The notes under the pieces were generated by a model. It worked only from the letters and a program-made list of their open reading frames with translations, was not told the DNA's origin and did not search any database. Made by a program: the position numbers and the translations under genes. Shown piece after piece: positions 14,195 to 22,567 of a DNA stretch of 39,636 nucleotides; position 1 is the stretch's first letter, and each line of letters starts with the position of its first letter. The DNA is from a virus, in IMG/VR virus record IMGVR_UViG_3300047446_000269, positions 1 through 39,636 of that record. One strand, 5' to 3'.

Positions 14195-14452
14195 ATGGAA
14201 AACCAATTGTGGGAAAAGTACGTAAAGTTAGAAGAAGAGAATCCTGAGCTGTTTAATCTCGAAGAAATCACCATCAACCTTAACGCGTTGAAGGAAGTAC
14301 TTTCTAATGGCAATGGTCCAGCTTACGAATTGTTCGATAGCATGAATGCGATTAGAGAAGATGAGTCTGAGCAGATGATGGGATTCAGAGGGGTTCCTCG
14401 AGTGTTTCTCACGCAGCTAATCCTGCTAAGTAACGAGTATCGAATAAAGTAG
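14195..14452 (+). CDS. Hypothetical acidic protein (moron-like)
   Basis: 85-residue acidic protein with Glu-rich helices (KYVKLEEENPELFNLEEI) and no recognised family. It sits between two terminators with a plausible own promoter, inside the gap between Q and the holins, a frequent site for cargo genes. It is convergent with the membrane-protein gene at 14493-15083. Composition is AT-rich compared with the head and tail genes. Confidence 0.65.
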   Translation: MENQLWEKYVKLEEENPELFNLEEITINLNALKEVLSNGNGPAYELFDSMNAIREDESEQMMGFRGVPRVFLTQLILLSNEYRIK

Positions 14453-14467
14453 TTTAATTCCTTTATA

Positions 14468-14492
14468 GCCCTGGCATTCGCCAGGGTTTTTT
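14468..14492 (+). terminator. Terminator of the 14195 gene
   Basis: CCCTGGC (14469-14475) pairs with GCCAGGG (14480-14486) around ATTC, followed by six T. It lies in the 40-bp gap between convergent genes; the opposite side lacks a T run, so it works best on the plus strand. Confidence 0.85.
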
Positions 14493-15083
14493 CTATCCAA
14501 ATTGGCTACCCATAGATGTATATGTAGCATATGCACCATACCCAAATAAACCTAACGAAGTTGCTCCAGCGATGACGGCAATTACATTGAAACAGACTGC
14601 TGAATAGAACCATCCCTTTTTGCTATTCAGTCCGGAACTTGCAGTGCTAAATTGAGCCAAGTAAGTGAAACCGGAACAAACACCTGAAGCAAGAACCCCT
14701 AGACAAAAAATGAGCAATGAGCATGCAATTGCTGACGTTGCTTCCGGCGTGGAGCTTTTATTCCAGATATTACCCAAGAAAGCCAAAAGAGCAATTGCGG
14801 CGCCACCATTGATGACCATAAATGCTCTGGACGCATTAGCGCCTACGGTAATTACTGAGCGAAATGCTTCAAGTTCGGCAGCATGATTCAACTTCATTAT
14901 TTCGATTGAAGCCTGGTTGTTTGTTTTCAGTAATTCCATTTGTACATCGTGTTTGTATATTTGGCTTTCCCTCATCCCCTCAAGGTACTTGAGTAAATTA
15001 TCCGCATTAATTGCTTCGGTACCGCTTGTGCGCGCAGCTGTAACATCGTCGATTATTTGCTGAATTATGTCTCTGTTATCCAA
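14493..15083 (-). CDS. Three-helix membrane protein of unknown function, opposite to late genes
   Basis: 196-residue protein. The first about 80 residues are charged and helical (possible coiled coil, about 35-75), followed by three predicted membrane spans near 86-105, 116-140 and 158-184. The start is TTG at 15083, supported by GAGGG about seven bases upstream. It is the only minus-strand gene in the rightward late region, so it is likely expressed in the lysogen, as expected of a conversion or superinfection-exclusion gene; that role is inference. No family was recognised. Confidence 0.7.
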   Translation of the reverse strand: MDNRDIIQQIIDDVTAARTSGTEAINADNLLKYLEGMRESQIYKHDVQMELLKTNNQASIEIMKLNHAAELEAFRSVITVGANASRAFMVINGGAAIALLAFLGNIWNKSSTPEATSAIACSLLIFCLGVLASGVCSGFTYLAQFSTASSGLNSKKGWFYSAVCFNVIAVIAGATSLGLFGYGAYATYTSMGSQFG

Positions 15084-15140
15084 ATTGGAACCCTCTTTTT
15101 ACGTTTGGTTAATCATACTTCAAATTCTGAGAAAAATAAT

Positions 15141-15536
15141 ATGTCTGAACCACTTACCGTTGCTGCGGGTGTGGCTGCTGGAACAACGGGGGTGACATTT
15201 GCCGCTGTGTTCCCTGAAGCTACGCCTGCAGTGATGCTCTGCGCCTTAGCTGGTGCGGCAATGTACATCCTCACAGCAGAAGAGCATAAGACCTGGAAGC
15301 AAATCATCTTCGCGCTCATCTCGTTTATCGGCGGCGTGTTTTTTGCTGGGACGGCTTCCGAAATTATCGCTGGCTTACTGAATGCAGCACTTGGCGCTCT
15401 GTCGCCTCCGGTGCATGTCAAAGTGTCGCCAGCTATCGGTGCGCTGGTGGCATCAACCATTTCAGTAGTTGTTCTTCTGCGCATTCTCTCAAAATCAAAG
15501 ACCGCCAGCCCCAAGCTGGAGGGAGGTGGTGAATGA
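15141..15536 (+). CDS. Putative holin
   Basis: 131-residue hydrophobic protein with about four membrane spans (near 5-24, 28-45, 54-80 and 95-113) and a short charged tail. It is the first of two small membrane genes directly before the endolysin, so a holin role (timed pore formation in the inner membrane) is the best reading. I start at ATG 15141; the open frame extends further upstream but without support. The stop overlaps the next gene (ATGA). Confidence 0.75.
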   Translation: MSEPLTVAAGVAAGTTGVTFAAVFPEATPAVMLCALAGAAMYILTAEEHKTWKQIIFALISFIGGVFFAGTASEIIAGLLNAALGALSPPVHVKVSPAIGALVASTISVVVLLRILSKSKTASPKLEGGGE

Positions 15537-15808
15537 CGTGGGAATCGCTCCTGCTTAATGCCAATGCTGCCGTCTGCATTTTGATTGCAATCCGGCTTAT
15601 GTTCTTTCAGCGCAATGGGCGACGACACCGACGCTTAATGGCATTGCTCGCTTACATCATCATTCTGGCAGCTGGCTATATCTCTTTCCGCATCTGGTTC
15701 GGGCAATACATTCATGTTGACCCGGCAGAGCTGCTGCTTAACTTCACCATCTGTGTCGCTGTATGGCGAGCGGGCGGCAATATCGGACAGATAGCACTCA
15801 GGAGTTAG
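15533..15808 (+). CDS. Second holin-like protein (3TM, Phage_holin_3 type)
   Basis: 91-residue protein with three membrane segments (about 8-25, 36-53 and 65-80), a basic loop (FQRNGRRHRR) and a conserved WRAGGNIG end, matching the putative 3TM holin family PF05449. It is coupled to the preceding gene by ATGA and lies two bases before the endolysin start. It may act as holin, antiholin or pinholin with the preceding protein; which gene sets lysis timing cannot be told. Confidence 0.8.
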   Translation: MTWESLLLNANAAVCILIAIRLMFFQRNGRRHRRLMALLAYIIILAAGYISFRIWFGQYIHVDPAELLLNFTICVAVWRAGGNIGQIALRS

Positions 15809-15810
15809 CT

Positions 15811-16290
15811 ATGGAAGAACCTCGCTGGTTAATTGAAGGCCGGAAGTATATCGGCCAGTTGGAAATCAAAGGCCCACGTCATAACCCTTTCATCCTCCAG
15901 TTCTGGAAAGACATCAAGCGCGGCGGTATCAAAGATGACGAAACGCCATGGTGTGCAGCCTACGTCGGCTCAATGCTCGAACGTGTCGGAATCAAATCAA
16001 CCCGCTTTGAGTCTGCGAAGTCCTACCTCAACTGGGGCGCCGAGTTACGCGAACCAGCCTTCGGTTGTGTTGTTGTATTCAGTCGCGACGGCGGCGGCCA
16101 TGTTGGATTTGTCGTTGGGCAGCGTGAAAACGGTGACCTGATGGTGCTGGGCGGTAATCAGTCCGATGCGATTAATATCCGCGCCTTCCAACGTTCACGT
16201 GTATCTGGTTATCGCTGGCCGGTGAATGAGGCGAAAGATACGCGCCCACTGCCAACAATGAACGGGAGCCGTTCGGAGAGCGAGGCATGA
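15811..16290 (+). CDS. Endolysin, TIGR02594/CHAP-like cysteine hydrolase
   Basis: 159-residue peptidoglycan hydrolase of the TIGR02594 type. The catalytic Cys48 (TPWCAAYVGSML) and His97 (GGGHVGFVVG) are in place, followed by LGGNQSDAINI, the usual polar partner region. AGGAG precedes ATG 15811; the longer open frame would run inside the holin gene. No signal peptide is visible, so release through the holin is expected. A cysteine hydrolase replaces the lysozyme-type enzyme of lambda and P22. It overlaps Rz by ATGA. Confidence 0.88.
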   Translation: MEEPRWLIEGRKYIGQLEIKGPRHNPFILQFWKDIKRGGIKDDETPWCAAYVGSMLERVGIKSTRFESAKSYLNWGAELREPAFGCVVVFSRDGGGHVGFVVGQRENGDLMVLGGNQSDAINIRAFQRSRVSGYRWPVNEAKDTRPLPTMNGSRSESEA

Positions 16291-16682
16291 TTACTTACTT
16301 CCTGCTTTCACTGAAAACGCACTGGCGCTGGTGGCTATCCATTGCCGCGATGGTGGTGATTGGGTGGCTCTGGCATGAAAACACCCGCGTTAATTCGAGT
16401 TTGGCGACAATGCGGGATGAAGCAACCAGCGCCAGGACCATCACCTCTAACGTTCTGCGCGTCGTCGCAATCACAAACATGGTCATGGAGACAAACCAGC
16501 ATGCTAAACAGCAAATCGCACTGGAGTCACAGAGAGCCGCGAACGACATCAAAGCTGCTGTTGCGAATGATGATTGTGCTGCTCGGCCTGTTCCTGCTGT
16601 TGCAGCTAACCGGCTGCGCCAATACGCGGACAGTTTACGTTCCGGTGCCACAGCAGCAAACTCCAGCCAGCCTGACCGCTGA
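16287..16682 (+). CDS. Rz-like inner-membrane spanin subunit
   Basis: 131-residue i-spanin. A single N-terminal membrane anchor (about 15-29, WWLSIAAMVVIGWLW) is followed by a periplasmic helical region (about 35-100), as needed to link with the outer-membrane partner during the last step of lysis. It starts by ATGA overlap with the endolysin. The companion Rz1 frame begins inside it and runs past its stop, the usual overlapping spanin architecture. Confidence 0.85.
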   Translation: MITYFLLSLKTHWRWWLSIAAMVVIGWLWHENTRVNSSLATMRDEATSARTITSNVLRVVAITNMVMETNQHAKQQIALESQRAANDIKAAVANDDCAARPVPAVAANRLRQYADSLRSGATAANSSQPDR

Positions 16683-16818
16683 AACACCACAGCCGTTTAT
16701 TCCTGATCCGCTTACTTATGGGGCCAGTCTGGATTTAAACGTCAGTTTGTTGTCTGCGCTGGGGCAGTGCAATCGAGATAAGGCTGATATCAGGGCTATA
16801 GACGCTGAGGTGAAATGA
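16567..16818 (+). CDS. Rz1-like outer-membrane spanin lipoprotein
   Basis: 83-residue o-spanin in a different frame, starting within Rz. The signal peptide MMIVLLGLFLLLQLTGC ends in an LTGC lipobox, so the mature protein would be lipidated on the cysteine. A proline-rich stretch (VPVPQQQTP) follows, typical of Rz1. The open frame extends upstream to 16360, but that would hide the signal peptide; ATG 16567 or 16570 is preferred. It extends 136 bp past the Rz stop. Confidence 0.85.
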   Translation: MMIVLLGLFLLLQLTGCANTRTVYVPVPQQQTPASLTAETPQPFIPDPLTYGASLDLNVSLLSALGQCNRDKADIRAIDAEVK

Positions 16819-16819
16819 G

Positions 16820-16951
16820 GTGTGGCGTACTGGTTGGCATCTTAACTGGGAGCGATTTCGTTACTGGCGAGCCCAGATAGGTTTCCAAAGGGCTTTTTAT
16901 AAGCTGAAGGGAGAAGCGCATCGTGGGGACCTTGGGCGCTTTCGCAAATAG
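16820..16951 (+). CDS. Possible 43-residue basic protein after Rz1
   Basis: Short frame from GTG 16820 with GAGG nine bases upstream, beginning one base after the Rz1 stop. The product is rich in Trp and Arg (VWRTGWHLNWERFRYWRAQ). Position and ribosome binding site support it; the unusual composition and lack of a known relative leave doubt. Confidence 0.35.
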   Translation: MWRTGWHLNWERFRYWRAQIGFQRAFYKLKGEAHRGDLGRFRK

Positions 16952-17045
16952 CCATTACAAAGCTCATCTGCGGGTGGGCTTGATAATGGAATGTGCATAT
17001 GCCCTTTGCTGAAGTAAGTTAATGACTTTAGCAAAGTAGATAAAA

Positions 17046-17276
17046 ATGAATGAACAAAGGGCATTTCCATGCTGTGATTGTGGTGAAGAATTCTATCTTG
17101 TTTCTCTGAGCGAGGCAGATGCTGAGAGCTATGACGAAGAAGTATCTATGGACCAATATGATGACCATCTTGAATGTATGGTACCTAAAGTTAGCTCATT
17201 CGAATCGTGGCTGGGAGAGCATGAGGAATATGATGGCAATTATCATGCTTGTCCAGAATGCGGTTCAGATAGTTAA
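17046..17276 (+). CDS. Small acidic zinc-ribbon-like protein
   Basis: 76-residue protein with CCDCGEEF near the N terminus and CPECG at the C terminus, two cysteine knuckles that could bind one zinc ion around a very acidic middle (EADAESYDEEVSMDQYDD). Function unknown. It lies in the gap between lysis and packaging genes with its own terminator. A 10-bp perfect inverted repeat (ATGCCCTTTG, 16999-17008; CAAAGGGCAT, 17055-17064) brackets its start codon and could control its expression. Confidence 0.65.
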   Translation: MNEQRAFPCCDCGEEFYLVSLSEADAESYDEEVSMDQYDDHLECMVPKVSSFESWLGEHEEYDGNYHACPECGSDS

Positions 17277-17294
17277 AATCTAACTTTGGACATC

Positions 17295-17319
17295 AAGCCG
17301 CCTACGGGAGGTTTTTTTT
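17295..17319 (+). terminator. Terminator of the zinc-ribbon gene
   Basis: An imperfect stem (AGCCGCC with GGAGGTT, loop TACG) is followed by eight T (17312-17319), 19 bp beyond the stop codon at 17276. Confidence 0.65.
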
Positions 17320-17417
17320 GTGGCACTACAGCAGGCATTCACTGAGTGCCTGAGATAATGCTGTGATACCCTCAACTTGATGGTTATCTTGAGAAATCAT
17401 AAAACTGGGGCGTCTTA

Positions 17418-17801
17418 ATGGATTTAGTTACGGTCACAACAAAAAAACAGTTGAAGAAAGCAAAGGAAGATAAAGTAGATATCATCATTGTAGAAGGAGT
17501 GCTTGCTGCAAACTTGAAGCGAAGCAAGAAGGTAGCTTTGGCATCAGCAGGAGTGAGTGGTGTCGCCCTGGCGGGTTTAATTGCAGCAATTGCTACTGCA
17601 CCTGCCACAGGAGGAGCTTCATTTGCGGTATACGCTGTTAGTGCCGGGGCGTCTGCTGCAACATTTACTGGAATTGAAGTTGCCTCAATCATCCTTGCGG
17701 GCTCAATCGGCATAACGCTTTTAATTGGAATTTTTAAGGAATACGAAGAAATTGAAGCATCAACATCTGGCGGGATAAAATTAAAACGCAAACAAACATA
17801 G
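17418..17801 (+). CDS. Small membrane protein of unknown function (moron-like)
   Basis: 127-residue protein with a charged, Lys-rich N terminus (VTTKKQLKKAKEDK), then two or three Ala/Gly-rich membrane segments (about 38-61, 65-82 and 86-107) and a basic tail (KLKRKQ). The N-terminal pattern recurs in small phage membrane proteins, but I cannot name a family. It is flanked by terminators, and a promoter-like TTGATG-17-TAAAAC (about 17379-17407) precedes it. An almost perfect 21-bp palindrome at 17332-17352 may be an operator or hairpin. It could affect envelope properties or superinfection; this is inference. Confidence 0.65.
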   Translation: MDLVTVTTKKQLKKAKEDKVDIIIVEGVLAANLKRSKKVALASAGVSGVALAGLIAAIATAPATGGASFAVYAVSAGASAATFTGIEVASIILAGSIGITLLIGIFKEYEEIEASTSGGIKLKRKQT

Positions 17802-17841
17802 TAACTCGCCAGTACATATTTGCTGCAAGAATGTATCAACA

Positions 17842-17870
17842 AGCCACTGGCATCCGCCGGTGGCTTTTTT
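17842..17870 (+). terminator. Terminator before the packaging genes
   Basis: AGCCACTGGC (17842-17851) pairs with GCCGGTGGCT (17856-17865), with one T-G pair, followed by T to 17870. It ends the membrane-protein unit and lies 12 bp before the HNH gene. Confidence 0.85.
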
Positions 17871-17882
17871 ATTGGAGTTTCT

Positions 17883-18233
17883 ATGCCGCCACGGACACCT
17901 AATGCTTGTCGCTCTCGCGGCTGCCGTAACACAACAACAGATTCTGATGGCTATTGTACTGAGCATAAAGGTGCAAGCTGGAAATCACACAAGCCAGGGC
18001 AAACACGGCAGCAGCGTGGATATGGTCGCCAGTGGGATGTCATAAGGCCGCGCATTCTGAAGAGAGATAAGGGATTGTGTCAGAACCACCTCAGGCAGGG
18101 CGTGGTCAAGCAGGCGTCATGTGTGGACCACATCATTGCCAAGGCTCATGGCGGCACCGATGATGATGCCAACCTTGAAAGCCTGTGCTGGTCATGCCAT
18201 GCCGCGAAGACCGCGCGGGAACGCCTCAAATGA
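17883..18233 (+). CDS. HNH endonuclease of the packaging module
   Basis: 116-residue HNH nuclease. The motif is VDHIIAKAHGGTDDDANLESLCWSCHAAK, with an upstream zinc-type CQNH and an N-terminal Cys-rich patch (CRSRGCRN). ATG 17883 has GGAG upstream; the longer frame would run through the preceding terminator. HNH proteins encoded beside terminase genes are needed for cos cleavage in HK97-like phages, so it should act with TerS and TerL on the cos site that follows. Confidence 0.9.
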   Translation: MPPRTPNACRSRGCRNTTTDSDGYCTEHKGASWKSHKPGQTRQQRGYGRQWDVIRPRILKRDKGLCQNHLRQGVVKQASCVDHIIAKAHGGTDDDANLESLCWSCHAAKTARERLK

Positions 18234-18284
18234 GAGCGGTTATCATCATGGTGCGATGTAGTAACGGTGTGAAATCATTATCAT

Positions 18285-18365
18285 TACCGAAGGGGAGGGG
18301 GAGGTGAAATCTCTGCGCACGACCGCCTTCCGGACTGCCCGCCTCGTCGTATTTTTACACCCGCG
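18285..18365 (+). other. Candidate cos site
   Basis: The gap between the HNH and terminase small subunit genes holds a purine-rich tract (AGGGGAGGGGGAGG, 18291-18304) followed by GAAATCTCT (18307-18315) and GC-rich sequence to about 18350. A G-rich run followed by GAAATCTCT-like sequence just before terS is, in my experience, typical of cos regions in HNH-encoding phages. The cleavage points cannot be read from sequence alone. Confidence 0.45.
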
Positions 18366-18394
18366 AAAAATGAAATTAAAACTGGAGCGATGTT

Positions 18395-18865
18395 ATGCCC
18401 GGAGTATCTGGTCGTTCCGGGCGTCGACCAAAGCCAACGGAACTGAAAAAGCTTGGTGGGAATGCCGGGAAGCGCGCCCTGAATAAAAACGAGCCTGCAT
18501 TTACGCCTATCACGGGAGTTGATCCACCTGAGTGGCTGGATGAGATAGCCAGCACGATGTGGCAGATGGCTGCGAAAGAGTTGTGTGCTCAAAAAGTTCT
18601 GTGTGCAACAGACCTTCATAACCTCGAACTTTTCTGTATTGCTTATTCCAACTTTCGGGCCGCGCAGGAAGTGGTGGCAGACAAAGGAATTGTGGTTACT
18701 GGGGCAACCGGCGGCCCAATAAAGAACCCTGCACTTACCGTTGTTAGCGAGGCGGGCCGACAGATGGCAACCTTCGGCGGCATGCTGGGACTTGATCCCG
18801 GAAGTCGTCAGCGCCTGACCGGGCCGCAAAAGAAAAACTCTGACAATCCGTTCAAAAACCTATGA
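18395..18865 (+). CDS. Terminase small subunit, P27 family
   Basis: 156-residue DNA-recognition subunit of the packaging motor. The P27-family start is clear ([29 protein letters not shown]), followed by [13 protein letters not shown] and a C-terminal [35 protein letters not shown] lies upstream of the ATG. Its stop overlaps the large-subunit start (ATGA). Confidence 0.93.
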   Translation: MPGVSGRSGRRPKPTELKKLGGNAGKRALNKNEPAFTPITGVDPPEWLDEIASTMWQMAAKELCAQKVLCATDLHNLELFCIAYSNFRAAQEVVADKGIVVTGATGGPIKNPALTVVSEAGRQMATFGGMLGLDPGSRQRLTGPQKKNSDNPFKNL

Positions 18866-20592
18866 CCCGTAAATCCTATCCGAATGTTAATGCGGCAAAT
18901 CAGTATGCCCGGGATGTTGTGCGCGGGAAGATTGTCGCCTGTCGGTATGTTATCGACGCCTGTCAGCGCCATATTGATGATCTGGCACAGGAGAAATCAA
19001 AGAAATTCCGGTACCGCTTTGATAAAGATATGGCTGAGAAGGCGGCAAAATTCATTCAGTTGCTCCCTCACACAAAAGGGGAGTGGGCCTATAAGCGAAT
19101 GCCTATCACGCTGGAGCCCTGGCAATTATTCATCATCTGCTGTGCCTTTGGTTGGGCGAAGAAAGGAACAAAGCTGCGGCGTTTCCGTGAGGTATATACG
19201 GAGATCCCCCGTAAAAATGGCAAGTCTGCGATTTCAGCTGGCGTGGCGCTTTATTGTTTCGCTTGTGACGATGAGTTCGGTCCTGAGGTTTATTCCGGTG
19301 CGACGACTGAAAAGCAGGCCTGGGAGGTTTTCCGTCCTGCACGCCTGATGTGCAAACGCACTCCGGCGCTCGTAGAAGCATTTGGCATTGAAGTTAACGC
19401 CTCGAACATGAACCGTCCGGAAGACGGCGCGCGGTTTGAACCGCTGATTGGTAATCCCGGTGATGGCTCATCCCCAAGCTGTGCCATTGTGGATGAATAT
19501 CACGAGCATGATACAGACTCGCTCTACACCACGATGCTGACTGGTATGGGCGCGCGCAAGCAGCCGCTAATGTGGGCTATCACTACAGCTGGGTACAACA
19601 TCGAAGGCCCTTGCTATGACAAGCGGCGCGAAGTTATCGAGATGCTGAATGGTACGGTGCCCAACGAAGAGCTGTTTGGCGTTATCTACACCGTTGATGA
19701 GGGTGACGACTGGACAGACCCAAAGGTACTGGCAAAAGCCAATCCGAATATGGGTATCTCGGTTTACAGCGACTTTCTTCTCAGTCAACAGCAGCGCGCC
19801 ATCAACAACGCGCGCCAGGCGGGCGTGTTTAAAACCAAGCACCTCAATATCTGGGTATCGGCGAAAGCGGCTTACTTCAACATGGTCAGCTGGCGCAATT
19901 GTGAAAATCCTCTTCTGACCCTCGAGCAATTTGAGGGGCAGTCCTGCACGCTCGGATTTGACCTTGCACGCAAACTTGACCTTAACAGCCGGGTGAGACT
20001 GTTTACCCGGGAAATTGACGGGAAAAAGCACTACTACTGCATTGCACCGAAATTTTGGGTGCCATATGACACTGTTTATAGCGCTGATACCAATGACCAG
20101 CGCACCGCTGAGCGCTTTCAAAAGTGGGTAACAACAGGCCATCTGACCCCAACGGATGGTGCGGAAGTGGATTACCGCGAAATACTTGAAGATACCAAAA
20201 CGCTTAACAAGTCGAATCCGGTAGATGAAAGTGCGATTGATCCGCACGGGGCCACCGGTTTGTCGCATGAACTGGCAGATGAAGGGTTAAACCCGATAAC
20301 CATCGTCCAGAACTACACCCACATGAGTGACCCCATGAAGGAACTGGAGGCGGCAATAGAATCAGGCCGCTTTCATCATGATGGTAATCCGATCATGACC
20401 TGGTGTATTGGCAACGTGATCGGCAAAACCCTGCCGGGTAACGACGATGTTGTCAGGCCGATTAAAGAAACCGCTGATGCAAAGATTGACGGCGCTGTTG
20501 CGCTGATTATGGCTATCGGGCGAGCAATGCTAAACGAACCCGGTGACTTCCTATCATCTCTGGATCCTGACGAAGACCTCTTACTTTTATGA
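18862..20592 (+). CDS. Terminase large subunit, HK97 type
   Basis: 576-residue packaging ATPase and nuclease. The ATPase domain has a variant Walker A (PRKNGKSA, residues 116-123) and Walker B ([10 protein letters not shown], 207-216). The C-terminal half carries the nuclease domain, with aspartates at FDLARKLDL and near [10 protein letters not shown]. Sequence and order match Terminase_1 proteins of HK97-like phages. It overlaps terS and the next small gene by ATGA. Confidence 0.95.
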   Translation: MTRKSYPNVNAANQYARDVVRGKIVACRYVIDACQRHIDDLAQEKSKKFRYRFDKDMAEKAAKFIQLLPHTKGEWAYKRMPITLEPWQLFIICCAFGWAKKGTKLRRFREVYTEIPRKNGKSAISAGVALYCFACDDEFGPEVYSGATTEKQAWEVFRPARLMCKRTPALVEAFGIEVNASNMNRPEDGARFEPLIGNPGDGSSPSCAIVDEYHEHDTDSLYTTMLTGMGARKQPLMWAITTAGYNIEGPCYDKRREVIEMLNGTVPNEELFGVIYTVDEGDDWTDPKVLAKANPNMGISVYSDFLLSQQQRAINNARQAGVFKTKHLNIWVSAKAAYFNMVSWRNCENPLLTLEQFEGQSCTLGFDLARKLDLNSRVRLFTREIDGKKHYYCIAPKFWVPYDTVYSADTNDQRTAERFQKWVTTGHLTPTDGAEVDYREILEDTKTLNKSNPVDESAIDPHGATGLSHELADEGLNPITIVQNYTHMSDPMKELEAAIESGRFHHDGNPIMTWCIGNVIGKTLPGNDDVVRPIKETADAKIDGAVALIMAIGRAMLNEPGDFLSSLDPDEDLLLL

Positions 20593-20750
20593 AATCACTG
20601 CTGACTGATGCCACTGGGCTCGCCGGATTCGGCCTGCTCACGGCAGGGTGTTACCTGCAATTTGGTCTGGCGCCAGCGCTGATGTTTTCCGGCAGCCTGT
20701 TGCTGGTGGGCGCGCTGACTGCTGCCAGGAGGGGGAAACGTGTTACTTGA
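20589..20750 (+). CDS. Small membrane protein between TerL and portal
   Basis: 53-residue protein starting [20 protein letters not shown] with two hydrophobic spans (about 9-25 and 27-45) and a basic tail (ARRGKR). The start overlaps the TerL stop by ATGA and the end overlaps the portal start by 11 bp. Such short membrane proteins are common at this place in HK97-like phages; the role is unknown. Confidence 0.7.
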   Translation: MKSLLTDATGLAGFGLLTAGCYLQFGLAPALMFSGSLLLVGALTAARRGKRVT

Positions 20751-21966
20751 AACCCTGTTCCGTAATGAACCACTGGAAAATCCGGCTACACCGTTGAGCG
20801 GTGAAACAGCAGATATGGACAGAATTTTCGGTAGCGATATTTACGTCACACCGGAAACGTCCATGAAGCTGGCTGCGGTCTACGCCTGTATTTATGTGCT
20901 TTCCTCCAACCTGGCGCAGATGCCGCTGCATGTCATGCGCAAGACAAATAATCTCGTCGAACCGGCACGGGATCACCCGTTGTTTTACCTGATCCATGAT
21001 GAGCCGAATATCTGGCAGACCAGTTATAAATGGCGCGAGCTGAAACAGCGTCACATTCTCGGCTGGGGTAATGGTTATTCCTGGATAAAGCGGGATCGCC
21101 GCGGGCAAGTATCCAGTATTGACAGCTGTATGCCATGGGAAACCACGCTACTAAAAACAGGCGGGCGTTATACCTACGGTGTTTATAACGAAGAAGGGGC
21201 GTTTGCAGTCAGCCCGGATGACATGATCCATATCCGTGCACTGGGGAATAACCAGAAAATGGGACTCAGCCCGATTCTTCAGCATGCAGAAACGATTGGT
21301 ATGGGGATGAGTGGCCAGAAATACACTGAGAGCTTTTTCGGAGGTAATGCCCGGCCAGCCGGCATTGTTTCAGTAAAAGGTGAGCTTAATAAAGATAGCT
21401 GGGCTCGCCTGAAGGAAATGTGGCAGAAAGCATCCCTGGCATTACGCAGTCAGGAAAACAAAACCATGCTTCTGCCTGCTGACCTCGATTACAAGGCGCT
21501 CACTGTTTCCCCTGTTGATGCCCAGCTTATCGATATGCTGAAAATCAACCGCTCGATGATTGCAGGGATTTTTAACGTTCCTGCACACATGATTAACGAC
21601 CTGGAAAAAGCCACCTTCAGCAACATTACCCAACAGGCCATTCAGTTTGTGCGCTACAGCATGATGCCCTGGGTGGCAAACTGGGAGCAGGAACTTAATC
21701 GTCGGCTGTTTACGCGGGCCGAACGCGCTGCCGGGTATTACATCCGCTTTAATCTCGCCGGGTTGTTGCGAGGCACACCTCAGGAACGCGCCCAGTTCTA
21801 TCACTTCGCCATCACTGATGGCTGGATGAGCCGCAACGAAGCGCGTGCTTTCGAAGATATGAACCCTGTTGATGGGCTCGACGAAATGCTGGTGAGCGTC
21901 AATGCCGCCAATCCTGAGAACAGTTTTAAAACCGATAAAACCAATGAGGAGAAAACCGATGAGTGA
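20740..21966 (+). CDS. HK97-type portal protein
   Basis: 408-residue portal, the 12-subunit ring through which DNA enters and leaves the capsid. Typical segments are AAVYACIYVLSSNLAQMPLHV, HPLFYLIHDEPN, WGNGYSWIKRDRRG, a PADLDYKALTVSP segment and MKINRSMIAGIFNVPAHMI-like helices. The start is GTG 20740 with a strong GGAGGGGG upstream. It overlaps the protease gene by eight bases. Confidence 0.95.
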   Translation: MLLETLFRNEPLENPATPLSGETADMDRIFGSDIYVTPETSMKLAAVYACIYVLSSNLAQMPLHVMRKTNNLVEPARDHPLFYLIHDEPNIWQTSYKWRELKQRHILGWGNGYSWIKRDRRGQVSSIDSCMPWETTLLKTGGRYTYGVYNEEGAFAVSPDDMIHIRALGNNQKMGLSPILQHAETIGMGMSGQKYTESFFGGNARPAGIVSVKGELNKDSWARLKEMWQKASLALRSQENKTMLLPADLDYKALTVSPVDAQLIDMLKINRSMIAGIFNVPAHMINDLEKATFSNITQQAIQFVRYSMMPWVANWEQELNRRLFTRAERAAGYYIRFNLAGLLRGTPQERAQFYHFAITDGWMSRNEARAFEDMNPVDGLDEMLVSVNAANPENSFKTDKTNEEKTDE

Positions 21967-22558
21967 CCGCGAGACTCGCTGTTACAGCGGTGAAGTCCGT
22001 GCCGAGCAGCAGGGCGAACAGCCGACGCGCATTATCGGTTACGGCTCTGTTTTTAACAGCCGCTCAGAACCTCTCTGGGGATTCCGCGAAATCATTAAGC
22101 CGGGCGCATTTGATGACGTACTGGGTGATGACGTTCGCGGCCTGTTTAACCATGACCCGAACTTTATTCTGGGGCGTAGTTCCTCTGGCACGCTGACAGT
22201 TGGCGTGGATGACAAAGGCCTGCGCTACGACATCAACGCACCAGATACACAGACTATCCGTGACTTAGTGCTGGCACCCATGCTGCGGGGCGACATCAAT
22301 CAGTCGTCTTTCGCCTTTCGTGTCGCTCGTGATGGTGAGCACTGGTTTGAAGACGAAGAGGGGATCGTGATCCGCGAAATCTCTCGCTTCTCTCGTCTGT
22401 TTGATGTCAGCCCGGTTACGTACCCCGCGTATCAGGAGGCCGATTCCGGTGTCCGTTCAATGAAAGCCTGGCAGGAGGCGCGCGACAGCGGTGCGCTGCA
22501 AAACGCCATTAACCAACGAATGGCGCGAGAGCGCCTGCTGACCCTTCTTAATGTGTAA
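21959..22558 (+). CDS. HK97-family prohead protease
   Basis: 199-residue serine protease (family U35) that removes the capsid scaffold domain during head maturation. His65 (LFNHDPNFILGR) and Ser116/117 (DINQSSFAF) are the likely catalytic residues, and RFSRLFDVSPVTYPAY is the family signature. ATG 21959 is chosen; the frame is open further upstream, inside the portal gene. It is followed directly by the capsid gene. Confidence 0.94.
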   Translation: MSDRETRCYSGEVRAEQQGEQPTRIIGYGSVFNSRSEPLWGFREIIKPGAFDDVLGDDVRGLFNHDPNFILGRSSSGTLTVGVDDKGLRYDINAPDTQTIRDLVLAPMLRGDINQSSFAFRVARDGEHWFEDEEGIVIREISRFSRLFDVSPVTYPAYQEADSGVRSMKAWQEARDSGALQNAINQRMARERLLTLLNV

Positions 22559-22567
22559 GGAAAATCA

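Noticed and set aside
15113-15628. 171-codon minus-strand frame over the holin genes
   Set aside because: Antisense to two coupled membrane-protein genes with good starts; no supporting features.
19567-20268. 233-codon minus-strand frame inside TerL
   Set aside because: It is the antisense shadow of a well-supported gene, with no recognisable protein features.
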